Shown here one piece after another: positions 1 through 10,800 of a stretch of 60,000 bases of DNA (position 1 is the first letter of the stretch; every line of letters begins with the position of its first letter). A program made the translations under genes and the position numbers. The notes under the pieces are model-generated. The model was not told where the DNA came from, did no database searches, and worked only from the letters and a program-made list of their open reading frames with translations. This DNA comes from Polytrichum commune. Taxonomy: Eukaryota; Streptophyta; Polytrichopsida; Polytrichales; Polytrichaceae. The DNA lies in the NCBI GenBank assembly GCA_950295325.1, contig OX485805.1, forward strand, positions 39,669,501-39,729,500, given 5' to 3'.

Positions 1-1869
1 TTCACATGGCAAAGGTATTGTTGGAACATAACATGTATTTGGACCACATCGGGAAAACCAATGAACCTAAATTTGGTCATAGTAATGCACTTTGTGAAAT
101 CCCACCTTGAAAGTTAGTGATAGCCTATGGTGTTCACAATGATGCAATGAGGCTAGGGGTATCTAAAATTAGTGCAAAAGTTTAGGGTTTTGGGAAGCAT
201 CTTTTTGTTGTGTTTTATAAGTGTGTGAAGCACATGGACAACGTTCTCCACATCTATATTTTTTTCCTTCTCCTCGTTTGTTTGGTGTTGTTATTTACAC
301 AAAATGAAGCTATCGTATGGTGTTGACCGAGTCTCACTCCATCTTATGTCTTTTATCACTTTGTGGCAGACTTAGCTACTACTTTAAATCAAGGTTCTCC
401 GAGTGTGTTTGGTATTCTCTTTAGTATGTCTTTTGTTTAAGCCACTTGCACCACACTAAACCATTGTATAATGCTCTCCTAATGCTCTCTAGCAGCTTGG
501 GCACCTTTCTGCCTAATAATCAATCAAAGTGCGAAAGTAAGTTAGGCAACCCAAAAAATAATATTCTAAAATTGGGTAGATTCAAGAAGTAATTTTAAAT
601 AAGTTAGACATTCATCCAAGTCATTCTCATAATCCATACATGGTTTTCCTAATTTCATCTATGGCGGCTACGATTAACCTAAACACTTCCCTTAACCAAC
701 ACTCCTTACCATGAAGTTTGTCATTTACTTGTATGTCAAGGTTTTGCTTTGTGTGAGAGTTATATAGACTGGTCTTTGTGAGAGACTATGTCACTTGCAT
801 TATCATGATTTTAGGCACTCTTTGAATGTTATATCTTTTTTTTTAAACACTCAACAAAATCAATTTCCCTTAAATTTAGGCACCTTCAAAATGAATTATA
901 TTTCTGCCCAAGCTGCTAGAAACTACGGTATGTCCAGTGTTATATTACTCTTGCCAAACTAAATCATTGTCCGATGTTCTCTTAGATTGTTTGGTACTCT
1001 TCCAATAAGTTGTTGCATACATTCAACGAGTGTAGTGGTTTCATCTTTTATTATGTATTTAACATACCCATTCCTCTTAAGATAGTATCGAATATACGTT
1101 ATTAATCCAAATCTTATGTTATACCGTTAAGCTTCAGCAATAATTGTGAACGTTTTTACATGGACATTGAGGTCTACCCCATTCTCAATAACGGGAAGCA
1201 TGCGTTAGACTTTATGAACAATGACGAGGTTCCAACAATCAAAGACTTTGGTTTACCCACATTGTTGCCGTTGTTGATGAGCAAAAACAATATAAGCAAA
1301 TCAAAGCACGTTGGTATATTTGTGTTGTGTTGTATAGTTAAATGTAAACTTTAAATCTTCAAGTACTATGTAGAATGAGTATCGTGTTGTAAGATGCAAA
1401 TTTGCAATTCTTTGTGTCATTGATTGTGAGAACGTCTTCTTATCATTATTGTGAGAAGAGCAAGAAAGCATGGAAAGCCCTAACAAGTGTTTCTCATGTC
1501 TTTTTGTATTTTGGTTTTAGTATATCACATTACTCTTTATTCTAGTATAATAATCATACACATCATATAGGTTTGGTATGTAGTAATCAAGTGTTTACAA
1601 CATGGCATTATTTCAATATTTTATTTGTAACTAGAATTTTGAATGGTTTTGCAAGTGAAAGAGATTGTAGACTATCCAAATGAGGGTGAGATGGAGTATG
1701 TTGTGTTGCCTATGTATGCCAATTAAAAGGCTTTTGTGACAAAGTGGTCATCACACAAGAGGAAAAAAACCCCAACAAGGTTTCATTTTGAAATCTTATG
1801 AGGAAGGCAAAGTTTGGGAAGAAATGATGAAGGGTTTGAGGGGGAAGATGGTTTCGGTTACAAATTTTG

Positions 1870-1900
<31 letters not shown>

Positions 1901-3479
1901 GGTTTTTTGGAAGGGAGGGAGGGCGCAATATTTCTCCAGCCTAACTAATTGCAAATCAATCAATGATCTTTCAATAACACAAAATTTGTTGAAGTTGTTT
2001 ACAACTTGTATATGGATTGTTGAATGGAACAACACCAAAATCAAACATTAAGAGATCATGTTCCTTAGGAGATTAGCTTAGGAGTTGAATTTTACCACTG
2101 CAATCTATATATTTCTTTTGAACAATGACTCAACTCATTTAATAACTCTAGAGAAATGAATGAGCTAGGTAAACTTAATACATTGATATTCATTTGGAAA
2201 TTCCTCATTGAACATAACTTCTAAATACTAAGTTGATTTATTAACAAAGCATACAATGTCCGTAGACAATAGTACCGTACTTGCATGGTCAATTCAGCAC
2301 TTAAGTGCCGAATAATTATTTTAATTACTGCAAGGTCATTCTACAGTTACAACAATATTTTAATCATTATTCGACACCCATGAATAGTACACATGAACAG
2401 TACACATGAACATTACCCCTGAACAATACACATGAACAATTTCCATGAACAGTGCTGATTTCATCTATTTCAGCAATTCATCCATGAATTTCATCAACTT
2501 TGGGCAGTGAGGCCTTGTATTTATCACATATTTCGGCACCTCACAAAATGACTTATTTTCTGTTGAACTGGCCATGCAGGTACGGTACTTGCCTGCAAAA
2601 ATGTGTCATTTTGTGTTGTATTTATCTATATATTAGCTTGCATATTAAACCTAAATGTAAACCGTTGTTTGCAAAAAGCAACGCCTATGTGGTTGTTTCA
2701 AATGGGTTGCATTGAAAAAAAAATGTTTAAAAAAATGTTTAAATGATATTTTATTTTTTTTGAAGTAGAATGGAAGCATCCAATAAAATTGTGAAGTCAC
2801 ACGAAAATGGGGCTCCAATCAAGTTTATACAATATTAATGAGTTTTATCTATGGCTAAAGTTGCAGGTTTGTATGGCATGAAAATGACAATTCATAAGGT
2901 ATTGCCATGAAACACAGGAAGACATTATAGGTTATAAGGTTTATGTCCATAAAGCTATAGAAAAACTTGCATGGCTTCTTGGTCGTGTGTATTCTTCCCT
3001 AAAATGAACAATCTTCGAACACAAAAGCTTAGGGTTGGTTTTGAGCACACCTATACGGTGTCTAAACTGCAGATGCTCATATGTGCTAAATCTTATTTCA
3101 GATGCCAACAAAACCCAACAAAAGATAACCTAAGTACATGAACCTATTCTAGATTTCCTTGCAACTTCACAACAATTGTGACCGTTGGATTGGATCAAAT
3201 TGGGAATTGCCTCATCAAGATAGAAATTGCAAATCACGCAAATGGTCATTTCAAGTTAAAATCGGAGTTGCATCACAAAAGTTATAGGAGGCCAATGTGA
3301 AGATTTTCCCTCTCTTTAAGTGATCTCATATCGTGTTGACAACTAAACCCACGATGATGTGCACATATGGACACAAGTCCAATCTCATTGTAAGATTGTC
3401 TTTTTGGTGCCTATTCCCTGCCCATTTTGAACTATAAGTATTGTCATATAGATTCAAAATAGATGTTCAAATAAGAAGA
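1..3479. other. Gene-free AT-rich flank
   Basis: No reading frame here resembles a known protein, and the open stretches are short and of low complexity. Visible items are a poly-T tract at about 1874-1899, short A/T runs near 840 and 2716-2760, and an irregular tandem array near 2377-2450 built on the unit CATGAACAGTACA. The stretch near 1160-1354 is open for 64 codons but has no recognisable domain or splice context. The part near 3170-3310 resembles stretches near 15230-15350 and 24900-25010, so it is probably old repeat DNA. Confidence 0.6.
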
Positions 3480-3640
3480 GTGATCACATATGTTTGAGTG
3501 GTATATGGCATTGTTTGAAATTTATAGACATAGATTGGACAATTTGCTCAAACATATTCAACATCTTAGGTTCTATAGTGAACACAAATAGGAAGACCTA
3601 TGTGATTGCTTGACAAGAAAATAATCTTCACTCTAAGCTC
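3480..3640 (-). repeat. Family A dispersed repeat, partial copy
   Basis: This is a decayed part of the ~370 bp family A repeat in reverse orientation. Shared segments are the AGATTGGACAATTTGCTCAA-like block, the GTGAACACAAATAGGAAGACC-like block and the region ending in TCTTCACT. It lacks one end. Confidence 0.5.
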
Positions 3641-3851
3641 TGGTAACTTTTGCAACTCAACTCTAATTCTAAAACTTGAACCAACAATCATTTTGATTTG
3701 CAAATGCAAACTAAATGAGGCAATTCTTGAGTTGATACAAAAATCATATATATGTATATAGAGTTGGAAGTGCCCATTTTATTCACATTTCTTTTACTAT
3801 CGAATGATTGCGCTCAAATATGTTCAACAAGATGAGTTTATGAGTTCAGTC

Positions 3852-4185
3852 TTAGGTAGATGGGCCTAATTCAATTACGACAATTATTTGTACACCAACT
3901 TTTAGGTCTAATTTGATCCGTTTATGCCACTAAACAATCAACACCCTAATTTGACCTAACATCAAAAAAACAAAAAGTAATTCTTTTGACTAGATCTGCA
4001 AACCATTTCAAGCTCAATAGTCAACATGACCGCGGCGGGGGGGGGGGGTCCAATGTGGCCTCACATTTAGCGGACTCTAAATTCATAACAATCCAAGATG
4101 CAATCCAAAGCTTTCTCAAATTGATCATGGCTTCTTCAAACACATTTTACGCGCACACACACACAAATTTGAACTCAGCAAATTT
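3852..4185 (-). repeat. Family A dispersed repeat with poly-G tract
   Basis: This is a decayed reverse-orientation copy of family A. It begins with the terminal motif CTTAGGTAGATGGGCCTAATT and contains the AATAGTCAACATGACC block followed by 12 consecutive G at 4037-4048. It lies head to head with the forward copy that follows, so the two form a loose inverted pair just upstream of the RAF2-like gene. Confidence 0.55.
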
Positions 4186-4189
4186 GAGT

Positions 4190-4560
4190 AGTAAGGTCTT
4201 AAACGGTTACTTTTTTCCAAGTAGACAACTTCTCCTAGGAATTGAAACATGCAATTAGATGGTTAGCAAATCCAAATAGAGGTCATAGCCACTTTCCTGA
4301 TGATTTTTCGGAGCTCATGTGTAATCTTATTCATTATCATCATAGTGAAGATTCTCGTCCTCATTAAATGGTGATATAGGTCCCTCCCAATTACGTTGAC
4401 TATTGATTATCACATATTGGGCGCGTAATCCAGTCTTTTATTTAAACACTTGTATTTCTAGTAACCGTTCTTGGAGCCAAACTAACCATATACCACTCAA
4501 ATGTAAGTGTCCAACTAGGATAAGTAACCGAATTAGGCACGTCTACCGAAGGTAGAAAAC
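4190..4560 (+). repeat. Family A dispersed repeat, near full-length
   Basis: Forward copy running from the AAGGTCTTAAACGGTTAC start to the CCGAATTAGGCACGTCTACC end. In between lie the family landmarks TTAGCAAATCCAAAT, CATAGCCACTTTCCT, TTCATTATCATCATAGTGAA, ATTACGTTGACTATTGA and ACCATATACCACTCAAATG. A short piece of the end is repeated at 4567-4600. Similar copies near 22.8, 27.9 and 53.5 kb define the family. Confidence 0.7.
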
Positions 4561-4599
4561 AACATAAAGTAACCGAATTAGGCCCTTCTATCTTAACTT

Positions 4600-4786
4600 G
4601 GTTCCTTCTCTCAAACAGATAAGGTCTCCCAAGCCCACTCTACACAGCGTCCTATAAGATGTAGCTATAAGGTACATTCTAGTGCGCTCTGTCCACGAAT
4701 TACCTAGATATTGGGGAAGCACTGGAGGCTTCCTTGCTCACAGCGGGATAAGGCTGGGCAGTTTTGTTGCAACGCTAGAGCTGGCG
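4600..4786 (+). promoter_or_regulatory. Putative promoter and 5' UTR of the RAF2-like gene
   Basis: This segment joins the repeat copy upstream to the first in-frame ATG. Two TATA-like stretches, CCTATAAGATG and GCTATAAGGTAC, lie at about 4651-4675. An in-frame TAG at 4679-4681 limits how far upstream translation could begin. The transcription start itself cannot be read from the sequence. Confidence 0.4.
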
Positions 4787-7700
4787 ATGGCGATGGCGAC
4801 CATGGCCACCTGCGCAACATCCTCCACTTCTTTCCTGGCCGCCGCAACAACTGCTTTGTCCAGCTGCGCCAGCAAGAGCAGCAGCTGGGAGGCCAAATGT
4901 TTCCTTCCTTTTGGCGGAGTCTCGCACAAGAAGAGTAGGAGTGAAGCTCTGGTCATACGTGCTGACAACGGCGGGAATATGTTGGGAGACTTTGGTGGCC
5001 GCGACCCTTTCCCTGGTAGGTTTAAGCATAGAATTCCTGGTCTGAATGAATTTTGGAAGTTGCAAAAACTAAGATGAGGAGAGGGTGGTGAGAGGATTTT
5101 GAGGTTAGATTTCGGAGCTGGATTGGATTCTTTTGGAAGCTCCACTTTGAAGAGCTTCGAGGCAAGTGTTCCGTGTGGTTGAGATTAATACAGGCCAGTT
5201 TCAGCCTGCAGTGAGAGTTATTGAGGTTTATGGAAATGGAAATTTGGAACAATGCGTGAGCTAACTTAATCTTAATGTGGAACCCATGGTAGGTTTGTAA
5301 GTGAAACCGAACATAGCCTGGGAGGTTTAGGCCAATTCGTTCGTTCGTTCGAGAGAGAGAGAGAGAGGCACTGAATTTTTGGTGTGAATTTTGGAAGTTG
5401 CAAAGATTGGGATGTGGAGAGGATGGGAGGATTCTGAAAGGCTTTTGAGGATTTTTCTGAGCTTGATGGACTCTTTTGGGAGCTCCACTTTGAAGGACTT
5501 CGAGGCAGGAATTTGTGTGGTGTAAGTGACAGGCTAGTTTCAGCCTGCAGTGACAGTTATTGAGTTTCATGGAAACGGCAATAAAAAAACAATGCATGAG
5601 TTACCTTACTCTTCATGTGGAAGCCATGGTGGGGTTATAAGTTCACATCAGGAGGACAAGATGAACATATGTTTTGTAAGTGCAATTCTGGCACAATTGA
5701 ATTCCACATCTTGCATCGAGAAAACAGTAACATTCTTCCCTTTCATCTTAAGCAAGGTGATGTGGGGGTTGAATGTGCAGCTTTTGCTCCTGCACGTATA
5801 AGAGGTCTTCTCCTCAATTTCATTTGAAAATTTTGACATCCAAGAATAACCTCGAATGTCTTTGAAAATTAACCACTGGAAACATGTCTCATTTCCGAGA
5901 AGGAACTCAGATTCATCTGAAATGTGACACTTGGATTCTGAGGGGACATGCAATGACAGGAGCGCCGATAACCACTGGAGAGCATTTCATAATAGCCATT
6001 TGAACATTTCTTAAGATAGGGTTCAAGGTTTAGGGATGAATGCACGAAACCCCACCCAGACTTTCAGACTGAGATGTCCAATTCAGATGCTGAAGCTCCA
6101 AGTGAAACGGGATAAGGGTTTTTAAGAGTGCTTACAATCCACCACAATTGCTGACAGAAACCGGGGTGGTTTCCTTATGTGCAGCGGAGGTGGAGAGCAA
6201 CTTCGGCGACAAGGTCATCGGATTTGCAGGCACGGAACACAACATCTTGATTCCCACAATATCAGTGTTAAGCCTTGCCGAGAAAACAGTGAAGCCCGTT
6301 CCCGAAGGCACAGCCCCTCTCACTGAGGATCAGGCTAAGGCTCTTCTCCGAAAGGTTAACCCTAATCCACCCTCCCCAACACATTTGGGAATTGTCTTAG
6401 CAACTCCTCATGCACTCCCCACTTGTAGAAGGAAAGTAAGATGTCTCCAATGTGACTTATGGTGTTGCTTCGTCTTCGATTTTGCGTAAGTTGATGAGCA
6501 ATCCCGAGTCGGACATCACAAGAATTAGAGGGGCCCTAAAGACCACTAAATGCCTTGTTTCATTCGAAGGTGAACACCTTGAACGGGCACGTACAGTCTC
6601 CCCCAAGGGGCAAGCCCCTAGGTTCCCATGTGGTTGGTTGAAAATATCCAGTTCACCCAGATACCCCCAATACATTATCCAAATCTCCTTACGTTAGTGA
6701 TTAGGCCATGTCTTTTGATGTGAAAGAAAGAAAGATGACTTGGAGGTTGTCATTGGTGTGGATTATGGTGTTGCTTCATCTTCAAGTTGGTCTAAGTCTA
6801 TATGTAATCCCGAAACGCGCGTTACAAGAATCAGTGGATCTGGGAAGACTTCTTGCGTGAGTTGAACACCTTGAATGGGCATGGGTAATATGGCGGGCAC
6901 CTATCTTTCTCCCCCCACAAGCAACCCCCCTAGGCTCCCACATGGTTGTTTGAAGATATTTGGTGTTCTAGGATACCCCCACTATGATTGGGTGGACCAT
7001 AAGTGGTAGGGTGTACCGGAAACCAAGTGTTGGGTCAAGCACTATTCCGACCTTTGGTGGCTTAACCTTGGAATTCCCAGGGGATCCATTGTGACTTATT
7101 GCGTTGTTTATGGTGTGACTTATGGTGTTGTTTCATCTTCAAGTTTGTTTAAGTCTATATGTAATCCTGATACATGCGTCATGAGAGTAGAGGGCGCGGA
7201 AGACTACTGCCTTCTTTCAAAGTTGAACACCTTGAATGGGTGGGGACGAGCCAACCTGCACCTAATCTCCCCCAAGGACAAGCCCCTAGGTTCCCACGTG
7301 GTTGGTTGAAAATATTTTGTTCACGCAGATACCCCCACTCTGATTGGGTGGACCATACATAGGCAGTAGAGTGCTAGGAAGGTCACCTGTCCGAGCACCA
7401 GGCATTACGGCCTTAGGAGCAAGGCCTTGGGTTTAAGCCACCCTCTCTTGGGTTTAAGCCTTGGGTTTAAGCCACTTGTTCATATGTTGTTTTTTTTAAC
7501 ATGTGTTGTTTTTGTATGGTTGGAGCAGATTGTGGGCTGGAGGCTTTCAAGAACAGAAGCAGGGCTGAAGTTGCAATGTGACTGGAACTTGAAAGATGAA
7601 GCCTCCGTGAGTGAATTGTATTCAAGGATCAGTGCGGTCGCAGATGCCGAAAGCTACCTGCCTGAGATGCAAACCTTGGAGAATAACAAAGTTCGTGTCG

Positions 7701-8175
7701 AGGTTTGGACTTCATCAATAGGTAAAAAACCTCGAAAACCATCACTTGACGAGGAATCTCTCATGAAACTCTCTTCCATCTTGTGACCTAATTTCAACTC
7801 TGTGTAAACACGGTGTGGCAATTCATGTTGATAGGCTCGGACATTGTTGCCAGGATTCTTCTGTTTACGTGAAGAATTTGTCAGTCTTCACGCACCAGCT
7901 CGAAGTCTATTTGAGCTTCGCATCGTTTGTCTCTAGCTGGGAGTTGCTAATTTCATCAATTCCCCACAAAATCATCTCCCATGGTGTGACCTGATTCCAA
8001 CGCCTCCCAGTGGCGTACATAGATGATGCAAGATTTATTTCAAAAGCGATCGAAATGGTAACATTGTGTTTGTGTGTGCGCAGGAGGGTTGACTGAGAAT
8101 GACTTCATATTTGCTGCAAAGGTAGACCAAATCGACACAAAAGACTTAAGCCGGAGGAATAGAACATGGTTTTAG
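4787..8175 (+). CDS. RAF2: Rubisco assembly factor RAF2-like protein, chloroplast (PCD/DCoH-like fold)
   Basis: Seen: four exons, 4787-5015, 6185-6354, 7529-7721 and 8084-8175, join in one frame (splice phases 1, 0, 1, all GT-AG) to give 227 residues. The start is the first ATG after an in-frame stop at 4679. ATGs at 4793 and 4802 are also in frame. Residues 1 to about 60 are rich in Ala, Ser and Thr with basic residues, typical of a plastid transit peptide. Next come the conserved LGDFGGRDPFP (about 67-76) and FGDKVIGFAGTEHNILIP blocks. The dehydratase-like domain spans about 125-227 (KIVGW, CDWNL, SSIGGLTENDFIFAAKVD). Known: this arrangement and length match the plant RAF2 family (Arabidopsis protein about 220 aa), which helps assemble Rubisco in the stroma. 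Odd: the catalytic His-His-Pro of true pterin dehydratases reads YLP here, so enzyme activity is unlikely. Alternative: a general PCD-like chloroplast protein. Confidence 0.93.
5046..5305 (+). repeat. Intron 1 tandem duplication, copy 1
   Basis: First of two related ~260 bp segments inside intron 1 of the RAF2-like gene. Shared blocks include TTTTGGAAGTTGCAAA, GGAAGCTCCACTTTGAAG, CTTCGAGGCA, GTTTCAGCCTGCAGTGA and CCATGGT. Equivalent positions are 338-340 bp apart. Confidence 0.85.
5351..5367. repeat. GA microsatellite
   Basis: A short GA repeat following a TTCG repeat, located between the two duplicated segments of intron 1. Confidence 0.8.
5384..5645 (+). repeat. Intron 1 tandem duplication, copy 2
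   Basis: Second copy of the intron 1 segment. It keeps TTTTGGAAGTTGCAAAG, GGGAGCTCCACTTTGAAGGA, GTTTCAGCCTGCAGTGA and AAGCCATGGT with scattered substitutions and small indels. The divergence suggests an old duplication. Confidence 0.85.
6451..6680 (+). repeat. Intron 2 tandem repeat, unit 1
   Basis: First of three diverged units in intron 2 of the RAF2-like gene. Landmarks: CTTATGGTGTTGCTTCGTCT, GAACACCTTGAACGGGCA, CCCCTAGGTTCCCATGTGGT and AGATACCCCCA. Confidence 0.85.
6757..7010 (+). repeat. Intron 2 tandem repeat, unit 2
   Basis: Second unit, about 310 bp downstream of the first. It carries ATTATGGTGTTGCTTCATCT, GTTGAACACCTTGAATGGGC, CCTAGGCTCCCACATGGTTG and GATTGGGTGGACCATA. Confidence 0.85.
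7111..7370 (+). repeat. Intron 2 tandem repeat, unit 3
   Basis: Third unit, about 355 bp after unit 2. It carries CTTATGGTGTTGTTTCATCT, GTTGAACACCTTGAATGGG, CCCCTAGGTTCCCACGTGGT and GATTGGGTGGACCATA. With the other two it fills most of the 1174 bp intron. Confidence 0.85.
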
Positions 8176-8812
8176 AATTCCAGATTTTTTTAAATAGGAC
8201 CAATGGAAAGATCAGTTAGTGAATATACCAAGTCGGGGAAAGTGTTCCAACTTTATGTGTTGATCACTTCTCCCTATTTCCATCAGAAGGGGGGAGAAAA
8301 CCTTGGTGACACAGTGCAATCCACTCATCAAAATTAGCAATAATAAGTTGGAAGCATTTGCCAGGTTCTTGAAGCATTGTCCAAGTGTGCAAATTTTGGT
8401 CAGCATTTCTCATCGGAATTGGCTCCTTCAATTTCACTTCATTCTTACCCAAATCACAGTGTCAAGTGTTTAACTTTATCTAGTTGGCTTTGGTTTTTCA
8501 AACCAAAAGGTGTCATTCCTTTCGCCCTCCATCTCAATAGAAACTTCAAAACTCGAGAAATGTTTTACCCAGCAATGGCGTCGAGAAAATCCAGTGCCTC
8601 GAAGCATTAGTCGGAAGATGAGCAAAAACTGTTCAAACGGCATCATAGAACTGCATTTCTTTCGATAGATTCTTGTACACGTTGTACTAATTTCATAATA
8701 CTCAATGTGGCAGCAGATTCTTCCGCAGTTTCATCTTCAATTCCTCAGCTTTTGTCAGCACACTCTTCCCCACCAACACATATAGTAAAAAGTATCCTAA
8801 CTACACCTATTA
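8176..8812. other. 3' flank of the RAF2-like gene
   Basis: This contains the 3' UTR of the gene for an unknown distance. No canonical AATAAA signal is obvious next to the stop codon. The short open frames at 8212-8610 on both strands overlap one another and match nothing recognisable. Confidence 0.5.
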
Positions 8813-9480
8813 ATGTGGCCCACCATAATTTTGACATACCACAATAATTTTGGTCAATGTAATTTTTCTTGACCCACGCCATTTTTGAGTTCACAAATGT
8901 CAAATGCTCAAAACTAAGAATATGGAATCAAAATGGCGTTTTTACAAGAACATGAATTATCGTGAGTCTCAAAATATAATATCAATATGATATCAAACAT
9001 ATCAATATTGTGTTAACATTTTATCATTTTATATTGGAATTTAGAAACCATGCTAGCTTTCAACCCACACATTAAATACATTGGGCCACAGTATTCTCTA
9101 CCCACACTAACTTTGAACTCACATTAGCATGTGTAAACAATGTAATTAAGAAATGTTGCCATTTAGTATCTTAATATGCTGCATGTTAAGTCTAACAAAA
9201 AAATTACGGCATGTGGTGGTAAGTTTTTGTGATCGTATGCTGAATAGACCTATTATTATGGTTGGAAACCAATGTGGAAATAAATGATGCAAGCCACACT
9301 AACTGTCTACTCATAATGGAAAAAATGTGAGTCCAAAACCCTAGGTCTTCCCTAAGTATACGCAGAGACTTCCCTCCAACACTTTGAGTACTAGTTCAAG
9401 GACAAAAGTGGCATAAATAAAATAATCACCACATCAATTTCCTAGGTTAAAATTTAATGTGGCCCTCCCTCATTCTAAAT
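8813..9480 (+). repeat. Family B dispersed repeat (AGTGTGGCCCACACTAAT-type)
   Basis: An AT-rich repeat related to 33400-33705 and 34485-34640. Shared blocks include TTGACATACCACAATAA, TTTGGTCAA, ACATTGGGCCA, CCCACACTAA and, further on, the AATAAAATAATCA block. Motifs such as TGTGGCCCAC recur and are partly palindromic. A related piece lies at 48720-49050. No coding capacity is seen. Confidence 0.6.
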
Positions 9481-9778
9481 TGGAGATTTGGCATGGGTTG
9501 AACATTAATATGAGAATGAATGTGATTTCTAGAGGATTATTGTGGCCCACAATAACATGATTATTTGGTGTAGTGGACATGTGTTGGCAAATGCCTCCTC
9601 AACCATAATTAATCAAACAATCTTGTTTTCCCTCCAAAGTTCAAGTGCAGATTTCTCACATGTCAAGGAAATTGAACATGTTCATTTTGTTGCAAAGCAA
9701 TATCGTAATTTCTTCACTCATCTAGACCTGATAACACGATATAACTATGCATCCTGACCTAGTTTATTGGCGAATGAG

Positions 9779-9797
9779 CTCTCTCTCTCTCTCTCTC
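9779..9797. repeat. CT microsatellite
   Basis: A run of CT dinucleotides just ahead of a reverse family A copy. Confidence 0.85.
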
Positions 9798-9834
9798 CAA
9801 TTACTTATTCTAATTGAATATGTATATTTGAGCA

Positions 9835-10165
9835 GTGTGTGGTTAGATGTGCGTCCAAGCATAGACACCAAAATGCATGTCTTAAAAAAAGATTGGACCA
9901 CATGCTCAGAATGTATGAACCAATCCAGACTTGATTGTCAACATAAATTGGGGGGGGACCTTTATGACCGTTTAATGAGCACAAGCATCTTCGATTCGAC
10001 AATGGATAAGACATTCGTATGAACTCCAAATTTTACAAGGAAATTTGCTACAGCCTTGGTTTACATTTGTTGAGCATCTCGTGCTAATCGTGTGTCGCAA
10101 AATCCTATGAGAAGTGGGCTAGAACGACTAACCATTCATGGCCCATCTACATACCTCAACTCGAA
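9835..10165 (-). repeat. Family A dispersed repeat, near full-length, reverse
   Basis: Reverse-orientation copy running from the TAGATGTGCGTCC block through AAAAAAAGATTGGACCACAT, TTGTCAACATAAATT, a poly-G tract at 9948-9956, GACCGTTTAATGAGCACAAG and GAGAAGTGGGCTA to GGCCCATCTACAT. It matches the reverse complement of the copies at 22.8 and 27.9 kb along its length. Confidence 0.7.
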
Positions 10166-10274
10166 GCTCGAATTCAATGCACCAATTTTGATGCATGCAT
10201 AGAATCTCGAGCCATGCAAGTCAGGTGCTTGCCAAGTTGACTCTTGTTACTGCACAATGGCACACGAGTGCTTG

Positions 10275-10322
10275 TTATTATTATTACTATTCTTATTATT
10301 CTTATTATTATTGTTATTATAA
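10275..10322. repeat. TTA/TTC microsatellite
   Basis: Imperfect trinucleotide array of TTA with occasional TTC units. Confidence 0.8.
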
Positions 10323-10569
10323 ACCGACGCATGCCACTGTGGCGTGCGATTGAATTTCAAACCGGTCTCGATATGCATGTAAGTACTAAGTTATAAGCTA
10401 GTAACTAACGATTCTTATGGACATTGGAATTGTTATTGTATATTGTACACATTACTATTAAGTGGGGAGGGGAGTCCATAACATTATCCAGTTGAAGAGG
10501 GAGGTTGGGTAGGGCTGGGAATATGTCAAATGAGCTCCGTGAACTAAGTCATATCTTGTATATGTCTCA

Positions 10570-10800
10570 TCAGTGTCCGGGAAGTTTTTGGGCATAGGCA
10601 GTCAAGATCCTGGTGATTCTAAATCCAACCGGTTACATGTTGACATCTTCCGGTTTTGCTTTATTCAATTTGAGGTATATTCTTCTATAAATTCCTCTAA
10701 AATGATCAGTAATTCTCCTGAAGTCTCCAACTTCAACCGGTTATTTCTCAAACTCAACCGGTTCATTTGCAACTAACCGCCGGTTCTCCCCGAGGCATGT
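10570..10800 (+). repeat. Family D dispersed repeat with AACCGGTT motifs
   Basis: About 230 bp that recurs at 49198-49420. Shared blocks include AAGTTTTTGGGCATA, GGTTACATGTTG, TTTGAGGTATATTCT, GGTTATTTCTCAAACTC and CCGGTTCAT. CCGGTT occurs repeatedly within the unit. The parent element cannot be named. Confidence 0.7.

Noticed and set aside
4682-4786. Upstream extension of the RAF2-like protein from a non-ATG codon
   Set aside because: There is no ATG in this extension. The first ATG at 4787 starts a typical plastid transit peptide.
5022-5597. Minus-strand frame of 191 codons
   Set aside because: It lies across the duplicated segments of intron 1, and its apparent internal repeats merely reflect that duplication. 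No domain is visible.
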